Shown: positions 15,655 through 23,970, counted from the stretch's first letter. The stretch: DNA of 46,976 bases from an uncultured Ruminococcus sp. (GCA_900550695.1 URTF01000007.1:1-46976), one strand, 5' to 3'. Made by a program: numbers and translations. Notes: a model not told the origin generated them from the sequence alone.

Positions 15655-16886
15655 ACCGAAAATCCGACCTCCTCTTTGTTGAAAAGTTCATCATTGACAT
15701 AGATATCTTCGCCCTCAAAACGGATATCATAACGCCCTCTGCCCTCGCCGTTGATATATACACTGAAGCTCGGACTGTCATAGTCGTCGAGCTTATAGTG
15801 GAATATGTACTCGCTCTCATCACCGAAAAGCTCCTGCCATTCGTCCTTTACGCTTTCGTCGGGACAGCAGTACCAGTCGTAATAACTATGCTCCGCCGCA
15901 TAATCCGATACCGTCCGCATAGCCTTTTCATGCTTTTCAAGCAGAGGGTCTATGACCTCATAGGTGCTGATGCTTTCCTCAACGGCTATATCCTGCACCT
16001 TTGAAATTTCAATATATGAAGAAACTGCACCGAACGCAATAAGTACCGCATACATTGCCACCGCAGTTCCGCTCCACCATATCGCCGACTGCCAGCCTTT
16101 TGCACGTTTGCCGTAAATTTTCTTATGCTTTCTTGACACGACCTCGTCCGCTATGATAATGGGCAGTAAATAGAGATACATCACAGCAAGAAGATACGGC
16201 ACCATATAGATAAAATACTTCACTGCGAAAAACAGATCGTACAGATCATCGGCACGAATATCGTTAAGTCCGTAATAGTAAAAAATCAGCAGATGGAGCT
16301 CCGAGAAGATCATAAATATGAATAGCGGAGCTTTATACGACAGGTTATTTTTCTTCACAGCAAGCCACCAAGCCAGTGCCGCCGTTGGTATAGCAAAAAG
16401 TCCTCCGCAGTATAAAATGTTCACATATAACAATCCCACAGCTGAAAATATGCTTATCCACACCCCATACATATCCCCGCCGTCCCAAATTATCGCATAG
16501 CCTGCCGCCAGAACGATCAGCGCAAGCGGCACAGCAAAAAGCTTTATTCCAAGTGAAGTGCAGAACAGAACACGGATAATGCCCTTAAAGTCAAAGCTGA
16601 TGCCGTTATCATTTTCACGGGCTTCCGATTTATCGATCTTGTATTTTTCCGCAAGCTCGGGCATAGCTATATCCGCCGTCAGAACGATGTTGTTGTTCGC
16701 ATAGCTGAGTTCGGCGGCAATGTTTTCACCCGTTTCCTCACAGCGGAAAAAATCCGTGCGTGAACCATCGGCGTCCTTTATCTCTTTTTCAAACACAAAT
16801 TCGGGATAAAGGTATTCTATATCCCTTTTCAGCCCCGAAAAAATCTCCGAATTTGCGTGTTCGCTTATTTTATATGTGTATTTCAT
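15651..16886 (-). CDS. multi-pass membrane protein, function unknown
   Basis: The 411-residue product has a cytoplasmic N-terminal part of about 110 residues that may hold a small alpha/beta domain, then about six hydrophobic helices (near 108-130, 137-160, 160-180, 187-205, 222-248 and 270-295), and a 110-residue C-terminal region outside the membrane. No catalytic motif is visible and I do not recognise the family. It sits between two other membrane or exported proteins in a three-gene operon, so it is probably part of an envelope complex; that is inference. Confidence 0.75.
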   Translation of the reverse strand: MKYTYKISEHANSEIFSGLKRDIEYLYPEFVFEKEIKDADGSRTDFFRCEETGENIAAELSYANNNIVLTADIAMPELAEKYKIDKSEARENDNGISFDFKGIIRVLFCTSLGIKLFAVPLALIVLAAGYAIIWDGGDMYGVWISIFSAVGLLYVNILYCGGLFAIPTAALAWWLAVKKNNLSYKAPLFIFMIFSELHLLIFYYYGLNDIRADDLYDLFFAVKYFIYMVPYLLAVMYLYLLPIIIADEVVSRKHKKIYGKRAKGWQSAIWWSGTAVAMYAVLIAFGAVSSYIEISKVQDIAVEESISTYEVIDPLLEKHEKAMRTVSDYAAEHSYYDWYCCPDESVKDEWQELFGDESEYIFHYKLDDYDSPSFSVYINGEGRGRYDIRFEGEDIYVNDELFNKEEVGFSV

Positions 16887-16922
16887 TTTTTACCCCCATA
16901 TCAAAAAATTTCAGAACAAAGA

Positions 16923-17471
16923 TCAGTGAAAGCAAAACACGATAAACGTGAGCAATACCTGCAAAGCAAACCACGGAACAGCAGCAATATTGAACGCATA
17001 AACGATCAGCCTGTACTTATTGTAAACCGCACCTTTCTTTTTCAGCTTTGCCATGATAAAGCCCAGTGCCGCCGCCATTGCGATATATCCGATAATATCG
17101 GGCAGCGCTATAAGCAAGGAAGCGGCTGCATTTTCCGTAATGCGTGTTATTACTGTCACAATCACACCGCTAAATATCATAGCGGCTATCTTCACCGCTA
17201 TAAAAACCAACGCATATATTTTCGTTTTGGCATAGTTTTCTTCGCCTGCGATATCCTCCTCATATTTCTTCACACAAGAAGCGGATATCATAAAAATTGC
17301 GATTTGTATCAAAAATGCAGCAGTCATTGTCTCAAACTCTTCGCTGTACGCCGCAACAGTCATAACGCACACTGCGGCAATATTGGCTGCAAACAGCAAA
17401 ATGAACCTGCTCTTCTTAAATTTCCTATCTCCCTCGATATACATTTTTTCAAACATTTTATTTTCCGACAA
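16923..17471 (-). CDS. small multi-pass membrane protein, TTG start
   Basis: The TTG at 17471 is chosen because AAAGGGG lies 7 bases upstream; the first ATG is 15 bases further in and too far from it. The 182-residue product has about five hydrophobic helices (near 22-42, 45-65, 85-110, 117-140 and 152-178) between short basic loops. I do not recognise the family. It is the first gene of the three-gene membrane operon that runs down to 14572. Confidence 0.7.
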   Translation of the reverse strand: MSENKMFEKMYIEGDRKFKKSRFILLFAANIAAVCVMTVAAYSEEFETMTAAFLIQIAIFMISASCVKKYEEDIAGEENYAKTKIYALVFIAVKIAAMIFSGVIVTVITRITENAAASLLIALPDIIGYIAMAAALGFIMAKLKKKGAVYNKYRLIVYAFNIAAVPWFALQVLLTFIVFCFH

Positions 17472-17636
17472 AACAACACCCCTTTATCATTTTTGGTCAA
17501 TAATTTTTCTCAGAATAACTCCTTTGTCTGTCCGTCCCCCGACGAGTTTTTCATTTTGGTGCGGAAAAGTCTCCCCAATGCCGTTCCGTACAGAATTTTG
17601 CACACTTTTTCCCCTTTGATATTTCAACTCGCTTCC

Positions 17637-17666
17637 ATTATACACCAAGAAACCGTCCTTTGTCAA
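17637..17666 (-). promoter_or_regulatory. sigma-A promoter of the membrane-protein operon
   Basis: On the minus strand TTGACA (17661-17666), 18 bp and TATAAT (17637-17642), with a leader of about 160 bases to the TTG start. Confidence 0.65.
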
Positions 17667-17711
17667 CAAAAAGTACATTTTTTCTGCATTTATTAAAAGT
17701 CAAATTGAATA

Positions 17712-17727
17712 TGTTAAACGTTTAACA
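17712..17727. promoter_or_regulatory. perfect 16-bp palindrome, operator candidate
   Basis: TGTTAAACGTTTAACA is a perfect palindrome with a central CG, like LacI/CcpA-family operators, though one base longer per arm than a canonical cre site. It lies 43 bases before the -35 of the phosphoglucomutase promoter and 46 bases upstream of the divergent promoter's -35. Confidence 0.6.
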
Positions 17728-17769
17728 ATCTTTTATTTGTTGTACGGGTTGTAAAATTTTCATAAGTCA

Positions 17770-17798
17770 TTGATTTTTGGTGAAGCCTGTGCTATAAT
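17770..17798 (+). promoter_or_regulatory. sigma-A promoter of the phosphoglucomutase gene
   Basis: TTGATT (17770-17775), 17 bp and TATAAT (17793-17798), with a leader of about 85 bases. Confidence 0.7.
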
Positions 17799-17890
17799 TT
17801 ATCTTGAATAACTCCGCAAAGATCATCATTTCACAAAGCAGACAGAATTTGCGGTGTAACCATATCAACATTTTTATGAGGTGAAATATT

Positions 17891-19609
17891 ATGAACGAAA
17901 AGGAACTTTATGAACTCTGGTGCGAAAAGGCTGTTGACGACCCTGACCTCCGGACTGAACTTACATCAATCGCAGGCGACGATGAGGCTATCAAGGACAG
18001 ATTTTACCGTGACCTCGAATTCGGCACGGGCGGACTTCGCGGCGTTATCGGCGCAGGCGCTTACAGAATGAACATCTACACTATCAGACGTGCAACTCAG
18101 GGTCTTGCTGACTATGTTAAGGAAGCATTCCCGTCCAATCCTTCCGTTGCTATCGCTTACGACAGCAGAATCAAGTCGGACGTTTTCGCTAAGACTGCCG
18201 CTTCCGTTCTCGCTGCAAACGGCATCAAGGTACATATCTACTCCGAGCTTATGCCTACACCAATGCTCTCCTACGCTGTAAGAGCATTGAAGTGCAGCGC
18301 AGGTATCGTTATCACCGCAAGCCACAACCCTGCAAAGTACAACGGCTACAAGGTTTACGGCTCTGACGGCTGCCAGCTCACACTCGGCGCAGCAGAGATC
18401 GTTCTCAAGAACATCAACAGCGTTTCTATGTTCGGCGGCGCAAAGTACATCGACTTCGAGCAGGGCGTTAAGGACGGCTCTATCAATTATATCGGCAAGG
18501 ACGTTATCGACAGCTATCTCGACAACGTTTCAAAGCAGGGTATCCACACAGACCTCGTTGCTTCAAGCGGACTTAAGGTCGTTTACACACCGCTCAACGG
18601 CACAGGCAACAAGCCCGTTCGTGCAATCCTCGACAAGATCGGCATCAAGGAAGTTACAGTCGTTCCCGAGCAGGAATATCCTAACGGCAACTTCACGACC
18701 TGCCCATTCCCGAACCCCGAGATCAAGGAAGCTCTCGCACTCGGTCTTAAGCTTTGCGAAACAGTAAAGCCTGACCTCCTCCTTGCTACCGACCCCGACT
18801 GTGACCGTGTTGGCATCGCAGTTCCGTCCGATAACGGCTATGTCCTCTTCTCGGGCAACGAAGTCGGCGCAATGCTCCTCGAATATATCTGCAGCGAAAG
18901 AACAAAGCTCGGCACAATGCCTGCTGATCCTGTTGCAGTCAAGACTATCGTTACAACAGACATTGCACAGAAGATCGCCGACAACTACGGCGTTAAGATG
19001 ATAAACGTCCTCACAGGCTTCAAGTTCATCGGCGAGCAGATCGGTTTCCTCGAAGCTAAGGGCGAAGAAAACCGCTACATCTTCGGCTTTGAAGAGAGCT
19101 ACGGCTACCTTGCAGGCTCTTATGTAAGAGATAAGGACGCAGTTGTGGCTTCAATGCTCATCTGCGAAATGGCAGCATTCTACCGTACTCAGGGCATCTC
19201 TCTCCTCCAGGCAAGAGAGAATATGTATAAGAAGTACGGCGTTTATAAGCACTCCCAGCAGTCGTTCACCTGCGAGGGCGCAAGCGGTATGGAAAGAATG
19301 AAGGAGATCATGAGCGGCCTCCGCACAAATACACCCAAGGAGATCGGCGGACTCGCAGTAACACGCTTCGATGACTATATGGCAAGCACCTCCACCGATA
19401 CAGCAACCGGCGCAAAGACAATGCTCACACTTCCTAAGTCCGATGTTCTCACATTCGTACTTACAGACGGCGCATCTGTTGTTATCCGTCCGTCCGGCAC
19501 AGAGCCTAAGATCAAGGCTTACTACACAACAACAGGCACAACTCAGGCAGAAGCAGAAGCACTCGAAACAAAGATCGCCGACAGCTTCAAGGCTATTCTT
19601 GGATTCTAA
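17891..19609 (+). CDS. phosphoglucomutase/phosphomannomutase
   Basis: The 572-residue product is of the alpha-D-phosphohexomutase superfamily: the phosphoserine loop TASHNP has Ser144, the magnesium loop DPDCDR is near 299, the sugar-binding loop GFEESYGYL near 398, and the phosphate-binding loop RPSGTEPK near 534. It interconverts glucose 1-phosphate and 6-phosphate (or the mannose forms), linking glycolysis to glycogen, cell wall and capsule precursors. Length and motifs match the PgcA type of Firmicutes. GAGGTG is the ribosome site. Codon use (many GGC, AAG, CTC and GCA) is more biased than its neighbours, suggesting high expression. The palindrome upstream may be its operator. Confidence 0.94.
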   Translation: MNEKELYELWCEKAVDDPDLRTELTSIAGDDEAIKDRFYRDLEFGTGGLRGVIGAGAYRMNIYTIRRATQGLADYVKEAFPSNPSVAIAYDSRIKSDVFAKTAASVLAANGIKVHIYSELMPTPMLSYAVRALKCSAGIVITASHNPAKYNGYKVYGSDGCQLTLGAAEIVLKNINSVSMFGGAKYIDFEQGVKDGSINYIGKDVIDSYLDNVSKQGIHTDLVASSGLKVVYTPLNGTGNKPVRAILDKIGIKEVTVVPEQEYPNGNFTTCPFPNPEIKEALALGLKLCETVKPDLLLATDPDCDRVGIAVPSDNGYVLFSGNEVGAMLLEYICSERTKLGTMPADPVAVKTIVTTDIAQKIADNYGVKMINVLTGFKFIGEQIGFLEAKGEENRYIFGFEESYGYLAGSYVRDKDAVVASMLICEMAAFYRTQGISLLQARENMYKKYGVYKHSQQSFTCEGASGMERMKEIMSGLRTNTPKEIGGLAVTRFDDYMASTSTDTATGAKTMLTLPKSDVLTFVLTDGASVVIRPSGTEPKIKAYYTTTGTTQAEAEALETKIADSFKAILGF

Positions 19610-19628
19610 GATACGATAATACAAAATT

Positions 19629-19654
19629 ATCCCCTGCAAGTTTTTGCAGGGGAT
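19629..19654 (+). terminator. terminator of the phosphoglucomutase gene
   Basis: ATCCCCTGCAA / TTGCAGGGGAT with a 4-base loop and then TTCATT, 20 bases past the stop. Confidence 0.8.
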
Positions 19655-19690
19655 TTCATTGTTATAATATACGACATAATAATAAAATAA

Positions 19691-19719
19691 TTGACAAAAT
19701 ATATTTTTAATGATAAAAT
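19691..19719 (+). promoter_or_regulatory. promoter of the type I toxin mRNA
   Basis: TTGACA (19691-19696), 17 bp and TAAAAT (19714-19719); the transcript should begin near 19727, about 58 bases before the small ORF. Confidence 0.75.
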
Positions 19720-19784
19720 AAATATTAGGGCATACCTGAACGGTAGGCGGTCAATCTTTGCTCCCTGAAAGGGGGCGTTGCGAT

Positions 19785-19874
19785 ATGAGTATCACAGAAG
19801 TTTTATCTTTAGGAATACTTATATGCAATATCATACAGATAATGTTGAATTGCTGCAATAATAAAAAGAAATAA
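19785..19874 (+). CDS. 29-residue hydrophobic peptide, probable type I toxin
   Basis: The ORF begins MSITEVLSLGILICNI, has a single hydrophobic stretch (residues 6-22) and ends in NNKKK. This is the plan of the putative holin-like/TxpA-BsrG type toxins, which begin with a short polar stretch before the helix and end in a basic tail. AAAGGGGG lies 8 bases upstream. The stop codon falls inside the left arm of a hairpin shared with a convergent transcript. These toxins damage the membrane when the antisense RNA is lost. The assignment rests on layout and composition; the exact family is not certain. Confidence 0.75.
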   Translation: MSITEVLSLGILICNIIQIMLNCCNNKKK

Positions 19875-19908
19875 CCGCCCCAAGCTACCAACTTAGCGGT
19901 TATTTCTT
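19866..19908. terminator. bidirectional terminator shared by toxin and antisense RNA
   Basis: Perfect 13-bp arms AAGAAATAACCGC / GCGGTTATTTCTT enclose 17 bases, with TATTTCTT on one side and, read from the minus strand, TTATTTCTTTTT on the other. Confidence 0.85.
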
Positions 19909-19952
19909 CTAACCTTATATTGGGAGCGACCGTCTATCGGTATGCTCTCTTT
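19866..19952 (-). ncRNA. probable antisense RNA of a type I toxin-antitoxin locus
   Basis: A consensus promoter on the minus strand (19959-19987) should start transcription near 19952 toward the toxin gene and stop at the shared terminator. It would overlap the 3' end of the toxin mRNA by about 40 bases. The 5' parts of both RNAs carry related GCATACC...CGGTC...GCTCCC segments. This convergent plan is like the Fst and TxpA/RatA families. Confidence 0.7.
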
Positions 19953-19958
19953 GTTTAT

Positions 19959-19987
19959 ATTATAATCTATTTTTGTAGATATGTCAA
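19959..19987 (-). promoter_or_regulatory. promoter of the antisense RNA
   Basis: On the minus strand TTGACA (19982-19987), 17 bp and TATAAT (19959-19964), a perfect consensus promoter with no protein gene downstream. Confidence 0.85.
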
Positions 19988-20000
19988 GCAAAATATTTTA

Positions 20001-20100
20001 TACTAAATACCAATTAAAAACTATACAAAAAAACAAGCAAAAGCTCTGATATATGGATTTTGTGCAGATTTTTTGTCTGTAGTTTTATTGGTGTTTAGTA
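20001..20100. mobile_element. MITE-like element, copy 2 (100 bp)
   Basis: The left end TACTAAATACCAATTAAAAA and the right end TTTTATTGGTGTTTAGTA are inverted repeats of each other, with TATATGGAT and GATTTTTTGTCTGTAG inside. It matches the copies at 7480-7580 and 46926-46976 and has no coding capacity. It lies right behind the type I locus. Confidence 0.85.
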
Positions 20101-20144
20101 TTACTAAGGAAACGTATTGAGCATCATTTCCTTGATCTTAAACG

Positions 20145-20240
20145 CAAGGGCGGATAAAAATATCCGCCCTTGAAATAATAGATTTACACCGCAAATTTAC
20201 GGAGCAAAAATAATTACGCATTACGCATTACGCATTATTT
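20145..20240 (-). repeat. heptad array plus hairpin after the SLH gene
   Basis: On the minus strand the array TAATGCG x3 begins at the gene's own TAA stop codon (20237) and is followed by TAATTATTTTT, then by the hairpin CAAGGGCGGATA / TATCCGCCCTTG (20145-20172). The same two-part module follows iscU, fumA and ksgA. Confidence 0.75.
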
Positions 20241-22544
20241 CAGCCTTTCGATATAATCATATATCATCTGCATAGCCTGCGCCCTCGTGAGAACCTTGTC
20301 CGGCGAGTAGTTGCCGTTCTTGTCCGCACTTGCAAAGCCGAGAGCCTTTGCTATCGCAATGTAACCTACATATTCGTCAGTTGCAGCCACGTCCTTGAAC
20401 GGCGCACGGTAGATGCCCTTTAACTCAGCATAATCGGAACCGCCGTATACATTGACGAATACCTTTGCGGCTTCCTTTTTGGTGAGCGTTACAGCCTTTT
20501 CTTCTTTCTGATAGTCACCACATTCAATATAGTAAGGCACATAGTTGCGTGTTGCCTTGTAAATGACCGTTGCGAACTCCTTGTCGGTGAGCTTTGCATT
20601 CGGGTCAAATTTTCCGTTCTTGGTATCGAGCGTGATGCCGTATCTTGCAAGCGTGTTTATAGCATTTTCCTGTGCAATGCCCTTTATGTCGGTGTAATTG
20701 GTGTCCTCGTCCTTCTCGGCAGGGAGCGGAGTGCCGTCCCAGCTTACAATGCGGTACTTGCTGTCGAGGATATAATCGTTGATGTCATAAAGAAGATAAG
20801 TCTTGACTGTTCCGTCTTTCTTGTAGTAGCCGTCATAGTAATATCTGAGCTTTATCTGCTTGAAAAGCTGCTCAAATGCCTTGTCATTGTCGAACTTCGG
20901 CACGGACGGGAATTTTACATCTGTGTATCTGTATGAGATCGACCTGACATCTCCCGAGAAGCCAACATTTATCCTTATGGTGTCGTCCTCGACCTGTACG
21001 CCGTTAACATAACGGTTGTAATAGTATGTTCTGCTGCTTTCGGTGTATATTTTCTTACCGTTGCGGTCGGTGTAAAAATGGCATGGCTCACTGTTGCTTT
21101 CATCAGCCTTATATTCACCGAAAATATCACCATAGAAATGCTTTGCGGCTGCCGATGCGATCTTCGCATTTGCATTTACGGGGTATTCCTTGCTGCTGTC
21201 AAAATAATTATCATAGGACTTACTGAAATTGTCGACCTTGCCCGTTTTTGCATTGACTTTTACGTTCATATAGAAATACGGTTCTTTGGGGTTCGTATTT
21301 ACATCTGCGCCAACATCTTCCACTGCTATGTCCGTATCGTCCTGAACGTCCACGTCATCTACAGCCTCATCTACATCAATTCCGACATCAACGATGGCAT
21401 CGTCACCGCCGTGATAATCGATAATATAGTAGTATTCGCCCGTGTCCTCGTCTTTGTAAAGATTTGCATTGTCAAGCGAAACATAATCGGGCATCTTCGT
21501 GTATTTATCCTTGTTGAGAAGTGCCGTTATCTCGTTCTTTTTGAGCATACCTTCATCGGCTTCGATCTCTTTAAGCTCTGCCGCAGTGAAATTGACTCCT
21601 TCGTCTGCCGCATCATCATCATAATCAGCAGCAACAGCCTCCACTCCGGCATCAGTCATTGAGTTGAAATAGTAGCTGCTGAAATTTCTGATACCCTTAT
21701 CATTATCCATATCGTCCCAGATAGTTGACGGCTTGCCCGTTACAGCGTCGATCTCATCGGTAAAGCTCGGCAGATACAGAAGAACCGCTTTCTGCTCGGA
21801 CTTTTCCGTTTTTTCATTGTATTCGTTGACGATACGGTATATCGGCGTGAGCGTTGTGAGCGACTTGTACGTTGCCCTTGCTTCATCGGCGGTAAGCTTT
21901 GAAGCCGTGCTGCCAAACTTTGTGTCGTTCCAGAACCACTCGATCCTCATTGAAACCAGTTCGCCCGTGTTTTTGTTTACAGTGACAGTACCGCCGTTGC
22001 CCTCAACTGCAACGCCGTTCTCCATACGGTCAAAATTTATCGTTGCATTGTTACCGAAAAGATCGATGCTGCCAACGCTGTATTTGCCCTTGTCTGCAAG
22101 ATCGGGGTCAAGCATCTTGAATGCCTTTTTTGCATAGTCGATAAGCTGTGCATCGGTGAGCTTTGCAAAAGTCTGCTTTACCTTTTTTTCAGAATCGTAA
22201 TTACGATAGTCTTTATATTCATACGAAAGTATGATGCCGTTCGCATAAGTAATATAAATAACCTCGTTGGTTTTCTTATCACTCCATGTAAAGCTGAACA
22301 TCTCTGTTCCGAATGATGTTGACATACTGTAATCGAACTCGGTCAGCCTGTCGGGTATCTTTACCCTCTTTTTTACGGCGGTAAGAGCGGTTTTCATAGC
22401 CTGCTGCTTCTTTTGCTCCGCCTGTGAAGCCGAGCTTGACGAGTTGCTGTTTGAAGCCGCCAATACGGGAACTGCGCCTGCGCTGACGGTCATCATCACT
22501 GCCATTGCAGCGGCAGCGAGTTTTGCGATAGTGTTTGTTTTCAT
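20235..22544 (-). CDS. exported YcdB/YcdC-type protein with SLH domains
   Basis: The 769-residue product has a signal peptide (residues 1-30, ending VPVLAA). Its body contains two stretches (about 50-290 and 425-590) with the YcdB/YcdC-type (PepSY-like) pattern of NNATINF/DRMENGV and TYYYNRYVNGV segments, parted by a very acidic insert near 395-420. The last 170 residues hold S-layer homology repeats, including FDPNAKLTDKEFATVIYKA and YSPDKVLTRAQAMQMI, which anchor proteins to wall polysaccharide. A role at the cell surface is clear; the biochemical function is not known. AAAGGAGC is the ribosome site. A terminator-like hairpin lies 54 bases upstream with no clear promoter between. Confidence 0.85.
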   Translation of the reverse strand: MKTNTIAKLAAAAMAVMMTVSAGAVPVLAASNSNSSSSASQAEQKKQQAMKTALTAVKKRVKIPDRLTEFDYSMSTSFGTEMFSFTWSDKKTNEVIYITYANGIILSYEYKDYRNYDSEKKVKQTFAKLTDAQLIDYAKKAFKMLDPDLADKGKYSVGSIDLFGNNATINFDRMENGVAVEGNGGTVTVNKNTGELVSMRIEWFWNDTKFGSTASKLTADEARATYKSLTTLTPIYRIVNEYNEKTEKSEQKAVLLYLPSFTDEIDAVTGKPSTIWDDMDNDKGIRNFSSYYFNSMTDAGVEAVAADYDDDAADEGVNFTAAELKEIEADEGMLKKNEITALLNKDKYTKMPDYVSLDNANLYKDEDTGEYYYIIDYHGGDDAIVDVGIDVDEAVDDVDVQDDTDIAVEDVGADVNTNPKEPYFYMNVKVNAKTGKVDNFSKSYDNYFDSSKEYPVNANAKIASAAAKHFYGDIFGEYKADESNSEPCHFYTDRNGKKIYTESSRTYYYNRYVNGVQVEDDTIRINVGFSGDVRSISYRYTDVKFPSVPKFDNDKAFEQLFKQIKLRYYYDGYYKKDGTVKTYLLYDINDYILDSKYRIVSWDGTPLPAEKDEDTNYTDIKGIAQENAINTLARYGITLDTKNGKFDPNAKLTDKEFATVIYKATRNYVPYYIECGDYQKEEKAVTLTKKEAAKVFVNVYGGSDYAELKGIYRAPFKDVAATDEYVGYIAIAKALGFASADKNGNYSPDKVLTRAQAMQMIYDYIERLK

Positions 22545-22597
22545 TTTATGCTCCTTTCATTTGTCCAAGTCTTTTTGTTAAAAGATCATCTTTGAAA

Positions 22598-22650
22598 AAA
22601 TATCCTCGGAAATACATTGAAACATTTTTCAACGGTTTCCGAGGATATTT
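22598..22650 (-). terminator. terminator or attenuator upstream of the SLH gene
   Basis: Perfect 15-bp arms AAATATCCTCGGAAA / TTTCCGAGGATATTT enclose 23 bases; on the minus strand TTTTTTC follows. It could end the cmk transcript or, since no good promoter lies between it and the SLH gene, act as an attenuator of that gene. Confidence 0.8.
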
Positions 22651-22950
22651 GCATAGGAAACCTTAAAGAACATTTCCCGATTATTAGCCGAACAATACCT
22701 CCTGCGGACGATTTTGTTGTGAACAGTTATAGCCCGATGCTGTATTTTCAGCGAATAAATAGTGTAAAAGCGATCCGCAAAACTTCTAAAGCAAAATCCC
22801 ACAATTGATCTATCCGTTCTGCGGATCATCTTACCCTTTACACTTACAAAACAATTCAGAAGCTCAAAATTTTTCATTTTCTGAAAAATTTTTCTGAGGT
22901 TTGTATATCTGCACAAAAAGAAGCAAATTTCTTGTCGCATTTATACAAAA
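22651..22950 (-). other. 300-base region with nested stems, possibly a structured RNA
   Basis: Between cmk and the SLH gene no convincing gene is seen. On the minus strand GTGTAAA (22837-22843) pairs with TTTACAC (22762-22768), and inside that GATCCGCA (22820-22827) pairs with TGCGGATC (22772-22779). A CTCAGAAAAATTTTTC-type hairpin lies at about 22862-22898. Together with the terminator at 22598-22650 it has the layout of a leader RNA. No known riboswitch motif was recognised. Confidence 0.4.
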
Positions 22951-23631
22951 TCAAAGCGAGCATTTTTCCTTTATCATCGAAATAACGAGCGAGATCGCAC
23001 CCTCAAGATCAAGCTCCGAGGTGTCAGCGAGAACAGCGTCCTCAGCCTGCTTTAAGGGTGAAACATCACGGTGCATATCGTTGTAGTCACGCTGTTTGAT
23101 ATCTGCAAGAACCTGCTCATAGGTCGGGCAGTTCGGCTTTTCCGCAAGCTCCTTGTAGCGGCGGTCGGCACGGACTTCCGCAGAAGCCGTGAGGAAAATT
23201 TTAAGGTCGGCATTCGGCAGTACCACCGTTCCGATGTCTCGTCCGTCCATTATCACGTTGTTTTCGGCAGCAATGCTCCGCTGTAAATCGAAAAGGAACT
23301 TCCGCACCTCGGGTATAGCCGAAACTGCCGATGCTCCCATTGAAACCTCGGGAGTGCGTATGAAATCCGAAACGTCCTTTTCGCCCGAAAAAACGTGCTG
23401 AACGCCGTCAATGAAGCGAAGCGAGAAAAAGCCAACGCCGAATTTGCCGAGTTCGGTAGCGACCTTGTCCTTGTCGCTCGGCGAGATCCCTCTCGATATC
23501 ATCTCAAAAGCGACCGCTCTGTAAAGTGCGCCCGTGTCAACATAAATGAACCCGAGCTGCTTTGCGGCAGCCTTTGCTATCGTGCTTTTTCCTGCCCCTG
23601 CAGGTCCGTCTATTGCAATGTTATATACCAT
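22951..23631 (-). CDS. cmk: cytidylate kinase
   Basis: The ATG at 23631, after GGAGAGGG, gives 226 residues, the normal Cmk length. A TTG three codons earlier is less likely. The P-loop GPAGAGKS is at residues 9-16; DTGALYRAV, MDGRDIGTVVLP and the RDYNDMHRDVSPL lid complete the family set. It phosphorylates CMP and dCMP. In clostridia the flavoprotein BaiN/HI0933 gene (here 25595-26827) is often close to cmk, as here. It is separated from ksgA by a 319-bp repeat element. Confidence 0.96.
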   Translation of the reverse strand: MVYNIAIDGPAGAGKSTIAKAAAKQLGFIYVDTGALYRAVAFEMISRGISPSDKDKVATELGKFGVGFFSLRFIDGVQHVFSGEKDVSDFIRTPEVSMGASAVSAIPEVRKFLFDLQRSIAAENNVIMDGRDIGTVVLPNADLKIFLTASAEVRADRRYKELAEKPNCPTYEQVLADIKQRDYNDMHRDVSPLKQAEDAVLADTSELDLEGAISLVISMIKEKCSL

Positions 23632-23651
23632 TTTAAACAACCCTCTCCTTA

Positions 23652-23970
23652 GATTTAATTCGGAATTCGGAATTCGGAATGCGGAATTCGGAATTATTTT
23701 AAATTCGTAAAAACGCCTTACGGCACGGGACGGGTGACCCGTCCCCTACATTTTTGCATCATTTCAAGCCAAAATTTAACGCAATCATCGGGCGGATATA
23801 GAATCCGCCCCTACGATTTAATGTTTTTCGGAACATATATAATTCCGAATTATTTTTATCCTCAACATTTCAAATCCAGCCGTCCTATTACTATAAAAAT
23901 ATTTTTTCTGTCGTAAAAAAGCAGAGCAAAATTAATTCCGAATTCCGAATTCCGAATTCCGCATTAAATC
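23652..23970. mobile_element. 319-bp repeat element with heptad-array inverted ends
   Basis: Both ends, read inward, begin GATTTAAT followed by an array of GAATTCG heptads (23652-23694 on plus, 23932-23970 on minus). Between them lie two hairpins, GGGACGGGTGACCCGTCCC (23727-23745) and GGGCGGAT...ATCCGCCC (23790-23810). The element sits between cmk and ksgA and its right end supplies the last codons of ksgA. The inner sequence aligns roughly with the module after fumA (44614-44782), read in reverse. No transposase is present; it resembles a MITE. Confidence 0.7.

Noticed and set aside
22629..22940. 103-residue minus-strand frame between cmk and the SLH gene
   Set aside because: No ribosome site, biased residue composition and no recognisable domain; it overlaps the nested stems, which explain the region as well.
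23652..23700. possible CRISPR-like array of short repeats
   Set aside because: The units are contiguous heptads without spacers; there are no cas genes and no CRISPR-length repeats.
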